Part shown: in pieces, positions 42,066 to 52,563 of the stretch
Numbering within the stretch: the first letter of the stretch is position 1
How the letters are laid out: every line of letters starts with the position of its first letter
Position numbers and translations under genes: made by a program
The notes under the pieces: generated by a model
The model's database searches: none
Told to the model about the DNA's origin: nothing
The model's input: only the letters and a program-made list of their open reading frames with translations
From: Lactifluus volemus
Lineage: Eukaryota > Basidiomycota > Agaricomycetes > Russulales > Russulaceae
NCBI GenBank assembly: GCA_022376515.1
Contig: WTXI01000077.1
Location: 92,011 to 156,010 of the forward strand
Reading direction: 5' to 3'
DNA: 64,000 nt

Positions 42066-44686
42066 CAGTGGGTGTATTATTTACTACTGTTTGCACAATG
42101 TTGATTTTCGTGCCTCTCGAGTCTGCCGCCCCTTTCCGTCTCTCCCTCTATCCCCCTCCGTCGTTGTCTGCCTCGCCTAGTGCTGCCGCCACAGCGCAGT
42201 AACTGTGAGGTGACTGTGACTGCACTGTGATATTTCAAACTCAGTCACACTTCACAGTTTAACGACGCGCTGTGAAGCACTGTGCACAGTGAGCCTGATT
42301 GCTGATAGTCTTGGACAGCTACACATCTTCAGCAACGATTTTTCATCACCTCCGTCATTATTACTCATTTTTTGCTGGATGTTTTCAATATTGTGATTTT
42401 TATCCCTGGTGAGCCATTTAAGCACCTTTTACAAATACCGGTGTGTCTTACATCTCTGCCCTATTGTGAGGTCGCTACCCTCGCTCTTCACTTCATACTA
42501 CCATGCCCACATTTTCGTACAGCGCCTCGTACCCTTTCCTATTTGAGCATCACACTTCCAAATGTCTTTACTTACCTTCTCAACCATAGTTCTCATATTC
42601 CGATGGTTCAACTAACTACAAGTTTAAATATATATGAATAGTGGTGAGGTGTTGCTGCCTGCCCCTTCCTTTCCCCTCAAGCCTGAGCCTCTTGTGTGAA
42701 TTTTTCGTTAAGTTCTGGTCTCAAAGATGAAGACTTTGTGCAATGCCGAGGTGCCACAACATCTTAGCGCGAGCCTGAGGTTGCTTCTCACGCGTCCCTC
42801 TTCCGACGTCATCTGAGCCTTTCCTGGTTTTTTCTCCTTCTTCCCCTCGCTCCACAGAACACACCTGTGCCAGTGTGTCCCAGTGTGTGTGCACATGATG
42901 TCAAACCTTCCTGGTATCTGTAATGCATGCCGAATGCCGACTACCTCTTGTACCTGTCCCCGCAACCCAACATATCCAAACTGGCCACCGATGCCATTTC
43001 AGACTCCTCGCCGCCATATTCAACAATTTAACACACAGAATCCGTTTTTTCATCCCACTTCCCGTCCCGCTGTCCCTATGGTCTCATTTTATTCACCTTT
43101 TCCCGGCCCACAACCAACATATGATCCAAGGTTTCAGACTCTTGGTATTCCATCACAACCACCCGCGCAAACCATCGACTCTTTAGGACCACGGCAACCC
43201 CTTTCACCTGTTTTACAATCACCAGTACCTGCAAACAACCAAAAGCGCAAGCGTGCGCAGGCTGACAGTGGCAAGGCCGCATCTTCAAAGCGGACTAGAC
43301 GGGCTCAACCTCAACCTAGTAATGAGAATTTGGATTCCTTGTCATCGGTTCCTGGTGTTGGTCCATCCTCCCTTGCACTACAAACTCCAGCAGCCTGTCC
43401 AAACCCCCTTGCCGACTATAGTCCAATCTCAAAGGCCAGTCACAAAACAGGAGAGTCGAAACAGGTTGCAAGCGACGTTTGGTACTTTATGAGACCTCTG
43501 GATACCCGTGAACGCCCGATTGGATCAATCGTTGATCCTCAACCAGTGCGCACGAAGCCCAAGACCCCCTTTGTAGGCTGCCGCCTATGCCCAACGTACG
43601 TGACTAACGAATTTTTGATTATCTATTTTATTGCTCAGTCTTATTGATGTTAGGTCCTCAACGTGGTCAGTATGGATGAATATTAATGGAATGGCCAACA
43701 CGATACGGGCACACTTATCCTCAAAGCATCGTGACGAGTGGCGCAAAATCGTGGTAATGGAAAAATTGAAAGGATGGGCAAAGCTACTTCACGGAAATGG
43801 TGACAACAAAATCTACTGTGGCGGAGCAACACAAGAACTACCATTTACACATGAGGGATTTTTAGAGCGGCTTGTGCGATGGATTGCAGTTGATGATCAG
43901 GTATATCTTATCTTTTTTATTATAGAATACTGCTACTAACACGGCCACATTTATTACTAGTCGTTGAATGTTGTCGAAACTCAAGAACTACGAGACCTTT
44001 TCATTTATCTGAACCCTAACCTCAAGGACAGTGACGTCCCTCATCGAACCAAAGTCACGCGAGTCATGTTCGAAAGCTATCACCACGAGTGGAAAAAACT
44101 TGTTACGGAATTAAAGGTCTGTAACCAACATCAGTATACCATGACTTGGGGATATAAACTAACAAGTTTTGATAGAATTCCGAAGGTCGTATCTCATTTA
44201 CGAGTGACCTCTGGTCTGACCCAAATCTGCGGTCATTTATGGCCGTCACTGTTCACTTTGTGAGCAAGGACTTAAATGGAAACCTCATAATTTGCAACCG
44301 CCTAGCCACATTCCGACATGTCTCTGGGGCCCATTCAGGAGCTCGGTTGGCAGAGCATTTTATGGAGATACTGAAGGAGCTTGGAGTTATTCACAAGGGA
44401 CATATTTGTATATACTATATGGGTTGTGCTGCTCACTGACTTGGGCTTCTATTCTCTAGATTGGCATGATTACACTCGATAATGCCTCCAACTGTACAGC
44501 GATGATGTCAGATCTTGCGAGGCTTCTTTCTGAAATGGGAATTTCATTTGATTACGAAGGTAATCGTATACGGTCAGCTATTATTAGTAGGCATACTGTT
44601 CCATACAGAATTTCTGATATATTCTGGGTCTCAGGTGTTTCCCCCACGTCATCAACATTGCAGTCAAGGCCGCTCTTAAGGCGCTT
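42066..44686 (+). mobile_element. hAT-family DNA transposon, right end lost
   Basis: The probable left terminus is CAGTGGG at 42066. Subterminal CACTGTG/CACAGT words follow at 42180-42290, typical of hAT transposase binding regions. The transposase gene (42895 onward) runs into the 5' LTR of the chromovirus at 44687. No right terminus is found after the chromovirus. Confidence 0.65.
42895..44686 (+). pseudogene. hAT transposase, N-terminal and core part, truncated
   Basis: Exons 42895-43595, 43654-43900, 43961-44116, 44176-about 44410, then about 44461-44570 and 44638-44686. After a Pro-rich N-terminus comes a BED-type zinc finger (CRLCPT split by an intron, then HLSSKH). A helical segment follows, then the RNase H-like core with SDLWSDPN, ITLDNASNC and CFPHVINIAVKAALKAL, where the gene stops at the LTR. 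The junction near 44410-44461 does not keep phase with a GT-AG intron. The C-terminal hAT dimerisation region is absent. It cannot encode an active transposase. Confidence 0.8.
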
Positions 44687-45200
44687 TGTTACGGAATGCA
44701 GGACAAGTTGGACCTTATGCTTCCTAAACACGCTTACTCACCCTGATGACGTCCCTTCCACATCGTTCTTATTGTGCTGACTGATTCTATTGTTCTGACT
44801 TCCTATTGTTCGTCTCGTTCCGTCCAGTGTTATTGTTCCGAGTCCCTATTGTTCGCATTCCCTATTGTTCTTGATCTCATGCCTATTGTCCACCCTAGTT
44901 TGGTAGAACAATTAGCATAAACTGTATAAGTAGGCCTCAGCTGGTAGCTTGTACCCCAGCTTCGGCTTTGACTCAAATCGACTTGTTTCACTCTCCAGAA
45001 AGACAGAACTTCTCCTCTCCTCTTCCCTCTCTTCTCTTACCCCCTATACGCCCTAGTAGGGTCATCGAAGCTTGGTGGTTGTGCTACAACACCACAGGAC
45101 TCAGCGCGTCGACACTTGGAGTGTCCCTGAGCCCAGGTCTTAGGAGAAACCAGAACAACCAGAACCCTTGTTGGGACCCGGCCCTAGTCGAGCCGTAACA
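44687..45200 (+). repeat. 5' LTR of chromovirus (514 bp)
   Basis: Starts TGTTACGG and ends CCGTAACA. It differs from the 3' LTR at eight places: three substitutions and five single-base indels. TATAAG lies at 44925, and 33 nt further the AGCTTCGGCTTT that matches the primer site. Confidence 0.95.
44787..44910. promoter_or_regulatory. Tandem CTATTGTTC motifs in the LTR
   Basis: CTATTGTTC occurs exactly at 44787, 44803, 44846 and 44862, with TTATTGTTC at 44830, CTATTGTCC at 44883 and GAACAATTA at 44906. The AACAAT core resembles HMG-box sites. It lies just upstream of the TATA box; regulation by an HMG protein is inference. Confidence 0.5.
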
Positions 45201-45212
45201 AAAGCCGAAGCT
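45201..45212 (+). other. Self-priming primer-binding site
   Basis: AAAGCCGAAGCT directly follows the 5' LTR. It is the exact reverse complement of 44958-44969 (AGCTTCGGCTTT), which lies at the predicted RNA 5' end 33 nt after the TATA box. This is the Tf1 arrangement, in which the RNA folds back to prime minus-strand synthesis. No tRNA 3' end complement (TGG start) is seen. Confidence 0.75.
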
Positions 45213-45223
45213 CTCACCAGTAG

Positions 45224-45984
45224 ATGTCCATCTGGGACTATCTACAACAACCAACCTACCTGCGAATCAAAGAATTGTTGATTGACGCACACTTGAACAA
45301 AAACGAGGCAATACAGAAACAGTATAACGCCAAACGAAGATCGGAGCAAAGGTGCTGGAAAGAAGTCAGCATCTCCTGCGTACGCACCATCGGACACCTA
45401 GAAATAATCTTGGGTGCAGGAACAGAGCTGTTCCAGTCTGAACAAGGAAACACGTTGATCCTCTATCTACCGGGGGATCATATCGCCTTTCACGCGCAAG
45501 GCTGGACAGGAACAACGACGGGTCTTTGATCGTGATCTGGGATACAAACGAAGACGACCTAGGAACTAGAGTCATTCCCAGAGAAGACGACGACCTAACC
45601 ATCGAGCAGAAAGGAAGCATCAGATTCCTGGAAGAAAGGAGACAAACACATCAGTTATACCAGAAACCAACGACCTATCACTCCTATCACGAAGAAGCAG
45701 GATCAAGAACTAAGTACAGATCTCCCTGCGAATTCATCAATAATCGGTGGTACAACATCTATTGGTCAAACGAGGATTACTGGACCGATCCCACGATGAA
45801 GTTCACCAAATACGACTACATCCTCAATGAACTAGCCCTCCCCCCTTCGATGCAACCATCAGAAACAAGTGAAGATGAAAGCGAGGACGAAGGTGGGGAA
45901 CGTCCCCCCAACAAGATTCAACTGGGAAAACTCCTCCTCAGAAAGCAACCAAACCAGACAGCCCCCGCCAACACAAGAAAATGA
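45224..45984 (+). pseudogene. Chromovirus extra 5' ORF, unknown function
   Basis: Begins at ATG 45224 (MSIWDYLQQPTYLRIKELL) and changes frame once near 45525. It ends at 45984 with an acidic stretch (SEDESEDEGG) and a basic tail. It lies upstream of gag, where Ty3/gypsy elements usually have only a leader. The YWSNEDYW and NNRWYNIYW segments are Trp/Tyr-rich. No family is recognised. Confidence 0.6.
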
Positions 45985-46026
45985 GGAACCCAGACTGGTT
46001 ACCCCAGTTACCCCCATGACCGCGCC

Positions 46027-47209
46027 ATGAGTGCGCTCAGCATCGCCTCGCCAACACCAATGTTTACTCGCTCGGCCACAGTGACCCAGCCAGTACAAAC
46101 CACGACCGCAGCAGGACCCAGTCAAGGGGGTGGCGGCGGTGGCGGTGGCGGTGGCGGCGGTGGCGGTGGCGGCGGTGGCGGTGGCGGTGGTGGAGGTGGC
46201 GGAGGAGGCGGAGGTGCAGCAGTCGCTGGAGCTCAACCAGTTGCTCCCCCTAGGAACGGACTAAAAGGAATACCACCCACGCCATTTAAAGGAGAAAAAG
46301 GCCTGTACGATGTCTTCAAAACCGAATGGCGCATGTACAAAGCCATCAACCGAAACCACGATGACATGTTGATCCCCTACAATCGCGTCATGACAATGTT
46401 AGGAATGGTTAAAGGACCACTGGTGTCGGCATGGGTACAAGACTACCTGGACACCATTGAGCAAGAAGTAGTCCAGCATGGGGAAAATGCAGAAATCCTG
46501 TGGACCAACTTTGAGGACGCCCTAGATGACGCCTTCAAAGATACCAATGAAGAAGACGACGCGATCACGAGGCTAGAACACCTAGAGATGAAGAAAGGAA
46601 ACCTGGCCCAGTATACGGCTGAGTTCAACCGCCTCAAGAAGAAGGCAGGATGGGACGCCGACAGCAACGGCACCATCAGAATGTACAAAAGGGGGTTGGA
46701 CCTAGGGCTCCTCACCAGTATGCTCAAACAAGTAGGGGCGAACCCAAACACTCTGCGAGGCTGGCAAGAGTTGGCCACCCAGCACCACGACGCTTACCAA
46801 CAATTGAAGCATGAAATCAGCTTCAGGAAGGACGTGCCACGCTGGGCCAGCCAGCTCATGGCCAAGAAGAAAGAGCCCCCCTCAGAAAGACCCTGGGCTA
46901 TGGATATCGACGTACCAGAACCGACTCAGCAAAACAGACGAGAAGCAAAGGCTGAGAAGGGAAGGGCGGTGTTTCTTCTGCAAAGAACAAGGCCACCTCT
47001 CCAGGGATTGTCCTAAAAAGAAAGGACAAAACGGTCCCAGACCAGCTCAGCAACCCAAGGCCAGAGCTAGCAAGAAGGAAGATGACGAAACTACACAAGT
47101 TGGCGACGACGAAGATCCCATCCAGATGCTCAGGAGCATCAGAGCCAAAATTGGAAAAGGAGCCTTCAACGGTGCCTTGGACGGACTGGTAGAAGAAGAG
47201 GATTTTTGA
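46027..47209 (+). pseudogene. Gag polyprotein with CCHC zinc knuckle
   Basis: ATG 46027. Residues 34-63 are a 30-residue glycine run (46126-46215). A retrotransposon gag core follows (FKGEKGLYDVFKTEW, YTAEFNRLKKKAGW, MYKRGL). The frame changes near 46920, and the next frame carries the knuckle CFFCKEQGHLSRDC (about 46974) and an acidic end, with a stop at 47209. The shift is probably a mutation or sequence error rather than programmed, since it lies before the knuckle. Confidence 0.85.
46126..46215 (+). repeat. GGN trinucleotide tract, 30 Gly codons
   Basis: Ninety bases of GGN codons with a GGC/GGT/GGA mixture inside gag, in frame. Confidence 0.95.
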
Positions 47210-50200
47210 ATGGCTCGACCCATGCAGCCTGGGTGCGAGCCCGTCTTACTCAAATATGTCGTATCTCGAGAACCAATACACTGGACGTTCCCCTATCGTT
47301 CACGAGCGCGACTAAGACGGCTGCCGAAAAAGCACTACTCGACAGTGGTGCTACAGAAAATTTCATCGACCCAAGAATGGTGGAAAAACTAGGTCTGGGA
47401 TCAATAGACCTCCGAGAGCCACGGACGGTGTTTAACGTAGATGGAACGGAAAATCAAGATGGGAAGATCACCAGCTACTGTCTCCTCAATATCCTGAAAG
47501 GACGAAAGGAAGCGGCGCAAGTCTTCTTCATCACGAACTTGGGCGAAGATCGAATCATCTTAGGATATCCTTGGTTGCGAGAGTTTGACCCACAAATCAA
47601 TTGGAAGGATGGGAAGGTTCGTGGGCCACCTATCAAGCTTTCCACCACGGGGCGAAGCTGGAAGTTGAAGTGGGCAGCGCGAAGAATGAAAGTATGCAAG
47701 ACAAGTTTCAGCCAACAATGGGCACAACGGGAAGGAAAGGGGCAGAGCAAGGTGGCGTCCCAGAGCAGTTCCAGAAGTATGCCAAAGTTTTCTCCGAAGA
47801 AGAGGCAAAACGTTCCCCCCCTCACGACCAGAAGACCTTGTCATTACACTGTTGCCGGATGCCCCAAAGACCATCAATTGCAAAACGTACAAACTAACGA
47901 CGGAAGAAACCAAGTCCATGCGAACGTTCCTCACCGAGCAGCAGGCCAAAGGTTACATCACGAGGTCAAAGTCGGCGTGGTCCAGCCCCTTCTTCTATAT
48001 CAAGAAGCAGGACGGAAAATTGAGACCAGTCTACGACTACAGAAAAGTGAACGAATGGACGATAAAGGACGTGTACCCCCTTCCCCGCATCGACACCATC
48101 TTCGACCAGATGGGGACGCTAAGCTCATGTCCAAATTCGACATTAGAGATGGGTACTACAACATCAGAATCCACCCCGATAGCCAATGGATCACGGCGGT
48201 TAAAACGGACGAAGGCCTATTTGAAGCTAAAGTCATGCCTTTTGGACTATGCAACGCGCCGGCTGCCTTCCAGCGAATGGCAGATCGCATCTTTGCTGAT
48301 CTGAAGAAGAAGTACCCTCGTTGGGTGCACTGGTATCTGGACGACTTCCTTATTGTACCCCTGACGACCCAGAACTACATGACCAGATCACCAAGGAGTA
48401 CCTAGAAATCTTGGAAAAGAGTCGCTCTTCCTGAAGCCAGAAAAGTGTCAGTTCGCCAGGAAAGAGATAGAGTTTCTGGGTATGTATCGATCAGGGCACC
48501 ATCGCATCGACCCAAGTAAAAGCATGGTTTGGCGGACTGGCCTCGACAACTGAAATCGTGCGGAGGTCCGCAGCACGCTCGGGTCTTGGGCTATCAACGG
48601 CAGTTCATTCCAGGATTGCGAAGTGGCTAGGCCCCTGACCAACCTGTTAAAGAAAACACCAAGTTCGAATGGACGGAAGAATGTACGAAGGCAGTGGACC
48701 AACTGATTAAGCAGTCACTAGCGATCCGGTTCTACAAAGACCTAACTTAGCTGAGCCATTCGTGCTAGAGGTCGACGCTTCGCAATACGCTAGTGGGGCG
48801 ATCCTCCATCAACCAGACAAGGATCAGAATTGCGACCTGTGGGCTACTACTCGCGAACTTCAACCAAGCCGAAAGAAACTACGATATCCATGATCGGGAA
48901 CTATTAGCCATGATCCGAGGGTTGAACATTGGCGACACCTCCTGCTAAGCTCCCACACGTCATTACAGTTGTCAGCGATCACGCAACCTCCAGTACTATC
49001 GGGAGGCCCACAAGATTAGTAGACGGTGGCGCGCTACATCCCAAAGATGGCGGAGTACAACATGAAGATCGTACATGCCTGGAAAAACTAACAAGCGGAC
49101 CCACTGTCACGACGGACCGGGTGCGATCAGGGAGAGCGATCACGAAGAATACTGGTCCTACCCGGAACTCTTTGTGCGACTATTTACGAAGAACAGTCCT
49201 GGAATGGGAAGTGAGCGCGCCAAGAAAGACACCAACAGCTAGAAGAATGGACAAAGACGGAAGGAGTGCGGAAGCACCAAAACGCTTTGGAACAAGTGGT
49301 ACCACCACGACGACTGGCAGTTCCAGAAGACCCACAGTGCACGGAGCATCTGCAATGTACCACGACACAAAAAGCAGGCACCCAGGATCATGAGAACTGG
49401 TCATGTCGCCAAGGACTACTGGTGGCCCACATGAGAACGTTCATCACCAGATATGTGCAAGGTGTGCAACTTGCCAAAGCACCAAGAGCGGCACGACCAG
49501 ACCTAAAGTCCCCTTGGTGCCATACCCCCGAAACAAAGCTACGCCCCGTATTCGACGATTGCCTTAGACCTGATCACAGACCTCCCAGAGTCCAAGGCTA
49601 CGATAGCATTTTGACCATCACCGACCACGATTGTAGCAAAGCAGCATTCTTCATCCCCTGCAACAAAACCATCGACAGCGAAGGGGTTGCGAGATGCTAC
49701 GCCAAAGAGGTGTTCCCCATTACGGCCCTCCGAAGCGGGTGATCTCGGATCGCGACCCGCGCTTCGCGTCAAAATGGACAAGAGAATTGTGTAGACAATT
49801 AGGGATTGACCAGAACATCAGTACGGCATACCACCCCAGACAGATGGCCAATCGGAACGAACGAACCAATGGCTAGAACAATACCTGCGCGTCTATGGAA
49901 ATTCCAACAGAATGACTGGGTCAGCTGGTTGCCTCTAGCCCAATTCGTACACAACTCGTGGATCAATGAAACAACGAAACAAACCCCGTTCGACTTACTC
50001 ATGGGCACACGCCCACGGTGTGGCAAACGGATAAGGAAGGGAAGATGCCAGCAGTGGAACGGCGCAAAGATTATCTGATGGAAAAACGTAACCAAGCGCG
50101 CCAAGCGATCCAAAGGGCGCAAGATCTCCTCCAGAAGCGGAACGTGCGGAAGAAGGGCAGACGGGCGTATGTACCTTTCAAGGAGGGGGACCAAGTTTGG

Positions 50201-50650
50201 CTAGATGGGAAGAACCTCAAACGTCACACCCCTTTGCCAAATTAGCCCCAAAACGATACGGTCCCTTCCCTGTGATCCAGGTGATCAACCCGGTGGTATT
50301 CAAGCTGAAACTCCCGGATCAGTGGCGTCAGAAACGTGTCCACCCCGTCTTCCACGCGTCTCTTCTATCCCCATATAAGGAGACGGAGGAAAATGGACAA
50401 GCCTTCACAGAGCCGCTCCCGACGTAATAGAAGGAGAAGAAGAATACGAGGTCGAACAAATATTGGACTCCAGGCGCAAAGGGCGTGGCAAGGGGCGCCT
50501 CGAGTACTTCCTAAAATGGGAAGGATACCCACATGCTCATAACACCTGGGAGCCAGCTGATCAAGTGCACGCGGACGATTTGGTGGAAGAGTTCCACAAA
50601 CAGAACCCAACAAAAGCGAGGAAGATTATAATAAGACGAGGAAGAATGGG
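47206..50650 (+). pseudogene. Pol polyprotein: protease, RT, RNase H, integrase, chromodomain
   Basis: Read in several frames. Protease has ALLDSGATENFID (about 47335) and IILGYPWL. Reverse transcriptase has SAWSSPFFYIKKQDGKLRPV, FDIRDGYYNIRI, MPFGLCNAPAAFQ and the catalytic YLDDFLI at 48334. RNase H has EVDASQYASGA near 48773 and DRELLAMI. Integrase has a zinc-binding remnant near 49440-49490, LDLITDLP near 49565, SDRDPRFASKW near 49747 and an HP..T...SERTN block near 49835. The C-terminal chromodomain is RLEYFLKWEGYPHAHNTWEP (about 50497). Multiple one-base shifts (for example near 47690, 48115, 48380, 48610, 48830, 49330 and 49735) prevent a single product. Confidence 0.9.
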
Positions 50651-50654
50651 TAAA

Positions 50655-51825
50655 GGACAATGCAGCTTCGCTCCTCTTTCAAGAGCCCAACGAACCCCCT
50701 TTCCTCATCCCTCATTCCGCGAGTTCTTCCTCAAACGACAGATCCACATCACCTATCCCATCATAGCGAACACAAACACTACTGTCGGGAGGCCATCTGC
50801 GCTTCCCATTACTAACTCCCCTGTCACCTCGCTCCCTTACACTTGGGAGGAAATCCAATCCGCGAACATCGACCTCTCCCTTCCTCAAATCTTCCAAGCC
50901 TCCCGGGCGGACGCCGACTTCTTCGATCCCAAACGAGAACATCGCACTTCCCCGGGCTCCTTCATTGTTGATTATCGTCAAGTCCGTCTCGTGTGTTGGG
51001 GATCCCCTATGACTGGCCAGTGGGGCGCGAAAACAACTACGAGTGGCCTTACAATCCCTATAAGTACTACGAGGATACCCGACAGTGTCTTCACTGCCTT
51101 TTCGACTTCAAGTGGAGAAGAGACCACCCCGGAGCTCAGAGACGCACCCGCATCTTTACTGACGGCCGTAGCACCATGGTTGCCCAAAGGCTGGGTGACT
51201 TCGCTAGACCAGAGACCCCTGAGGAAGAATGGTTTGAAGAAGATGACGAAGGCAAGTTGCAGATCAACCTCCTTCGTGCCCCCACGACCCCCGCTGTCGT
51301 GGCGGCGCAGACAGACGGTTGGCTCCCGGATCCGCCCCTCAGACCCGCAATGTCGGCACCCAGACGACCCCAGTTAGCACGCAGGACGAAGCCATTCAAG
51401 CGTTCCCCACCTATGGGACCACCGAGTACTGGCTCGACCAGAGGGACGGTAATCCCAGGGGTCCTCAGCAGAGAGATCGGGATATGGAACCACGAGCGCG
51501 CCTTACTCTTCACCCACACGGACTTGATCGCCTGGGACTCGATTCCGGAGGTCTTCAGAGATTCGATTTTCCAAATGACTCTACGCCGCGTAGAGAACTG
51601 AAGCACTGCCGTTTTCATGACAGAATGATGACCCACAACAGCGACGGGTGCCCCTTCCCCCACTTCTCGTGTATGCCAGGGCTTGGGGTATGCCGCGTTC
51701 CCGAGGACCACACATGGCACGGCGGGGGTGTCTTCTGGATGGCACAGCCGAGGAATCAGGAGGAAGCGCAAACAGATGGAAGTACTGGACGCTTGTGTCG
51801 CCGGTCCGTCCCAGTCACGACGTAA
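50655..51825 (+). pseudogene. Chromovirus extra 3' ORF, unknown function, Cys/His-rich
   Basis: About 1.2 kb between the chromodomain and the 3' LTR is coding-like in successive frames: the first 100 codons continue from the pol frame (HITYPIIANTNTTVGRPSAL, LPYTWEEIQSANIDLSLPQI), then 50993-51601 (YEDTRQCLHCLFDFKWRRDH), then a third frame with HCRFHDRMMTHNSDGCPFPH followed by FSC. Paired Cys/His spacing suggests a small zinc-binding fold. The origin of the segment is unknown. It could be an acquired gene, an Env-like position holder or a fourth element ORF. Confidence 0.55.
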
Positions 51826-51871
51826 AACTGACTAAGGTGGCAGGTGGGACTGCCTTCTAGAGAGGGGGTAT

Positions 51872-52384
51872 TGTTACGGAATGCAGGACAGTTGGACCTT
51901 ATGCTTCCTAAACACGCTTACTCACCTGATGACGTCCCTTCCACATCGTTCTTATTGTGCTGACTGATTCTATTGTTCTGACTTCCTATTGTTCGTCTCG
52001 TTCCGTCCAGTGTTATTGTTCCGAGTCCCTATTGTTCGCATTCCCTATTGTTCTTGATCTCATGCCTATTGTCCACCCTAGTTTGGTAGAACAATTAGCA
52101 TAAACTGTATAAGTAGGCCTCAGCTGGTAGCTTGTACCCCAGCTTCGGCTTTGACTCAAATCGACTTGTTTCCCTCTCCAGAAAGACAAGAACTTCTCCT
52201 CTCCTCTTCCTCTCTTCTCTTACCCTCCTATACGCCCTAGTAGGGTCATCGAAGCTTGGTGGTTGTGCTACAACACCACAGGACTCAGCGCGTCGACACT
52301 TGGAGTGTCCCTGAGCCCAGGTCTTAGGAGAGACCAGAACAACCAGAACCCTAGTTGGGACCCGGCCCTAGTCGAGCCGTAACA
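51872..52384 (+). repeat. 3' LTR of chromovirus (513 bp)
   Basis: Direct repeat of 44687-45200 with the same termini. The sequence just before it, AGAGAGGGGGTAT at 51859-51871, is the probable polypurine tract. Confidence 0.95.
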
Positions 52385-52563
52385 CTCTCTGATCTCTCTC
52401 TGATCTCTCTCCCCAATCTCTCTCCCCAATCTCTCTCCCTGATTCCTCCCCAATCTTTCCCCTCTCCCCAATCCATCTCTGATTTGTCTCCCCGATCCCT
52501 CTCTGATTTTTCTTCCCGATCCCTCCCAATCTCTCTCCGATTTGTCTCCCTGATCCTCTCTGC
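52385..52563. repeat. Polypyrimidine minisatellite
   Basis: Degenerate tandem units of the type CTCTCTCCCCAAT and CTCTCTGAT, beginning at the base after the 3' LTR. No coding function. Confidence 0.85.

Larger units (their letters stand above)
44687..52384 (+). mobile_element. Ty3/gypsy chromovirus, 7698 bp, self-primed type
   Basis: Bounded by direct LTRs with TGTTACGG...CCGTAACA ends. The interior carries an extra 5' ORF, gag with a CCHC knuckle, protease, reverse transcriptase, RNase H, integrase with a C-terminal chromodomain, and an extra 3' ORF. Many one-base frame changes interrupt the genes. There is no matching target-site duplication (GCGCTT on the left, CTCTCT on the right). Confidence 0.92.

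Noticed and set aside
45201..45220. tRNA primer-binding site after the 5' LTR
   Set aside because: No TGG start or tRNA 3' end match; the 12-mer fits self-priming better.
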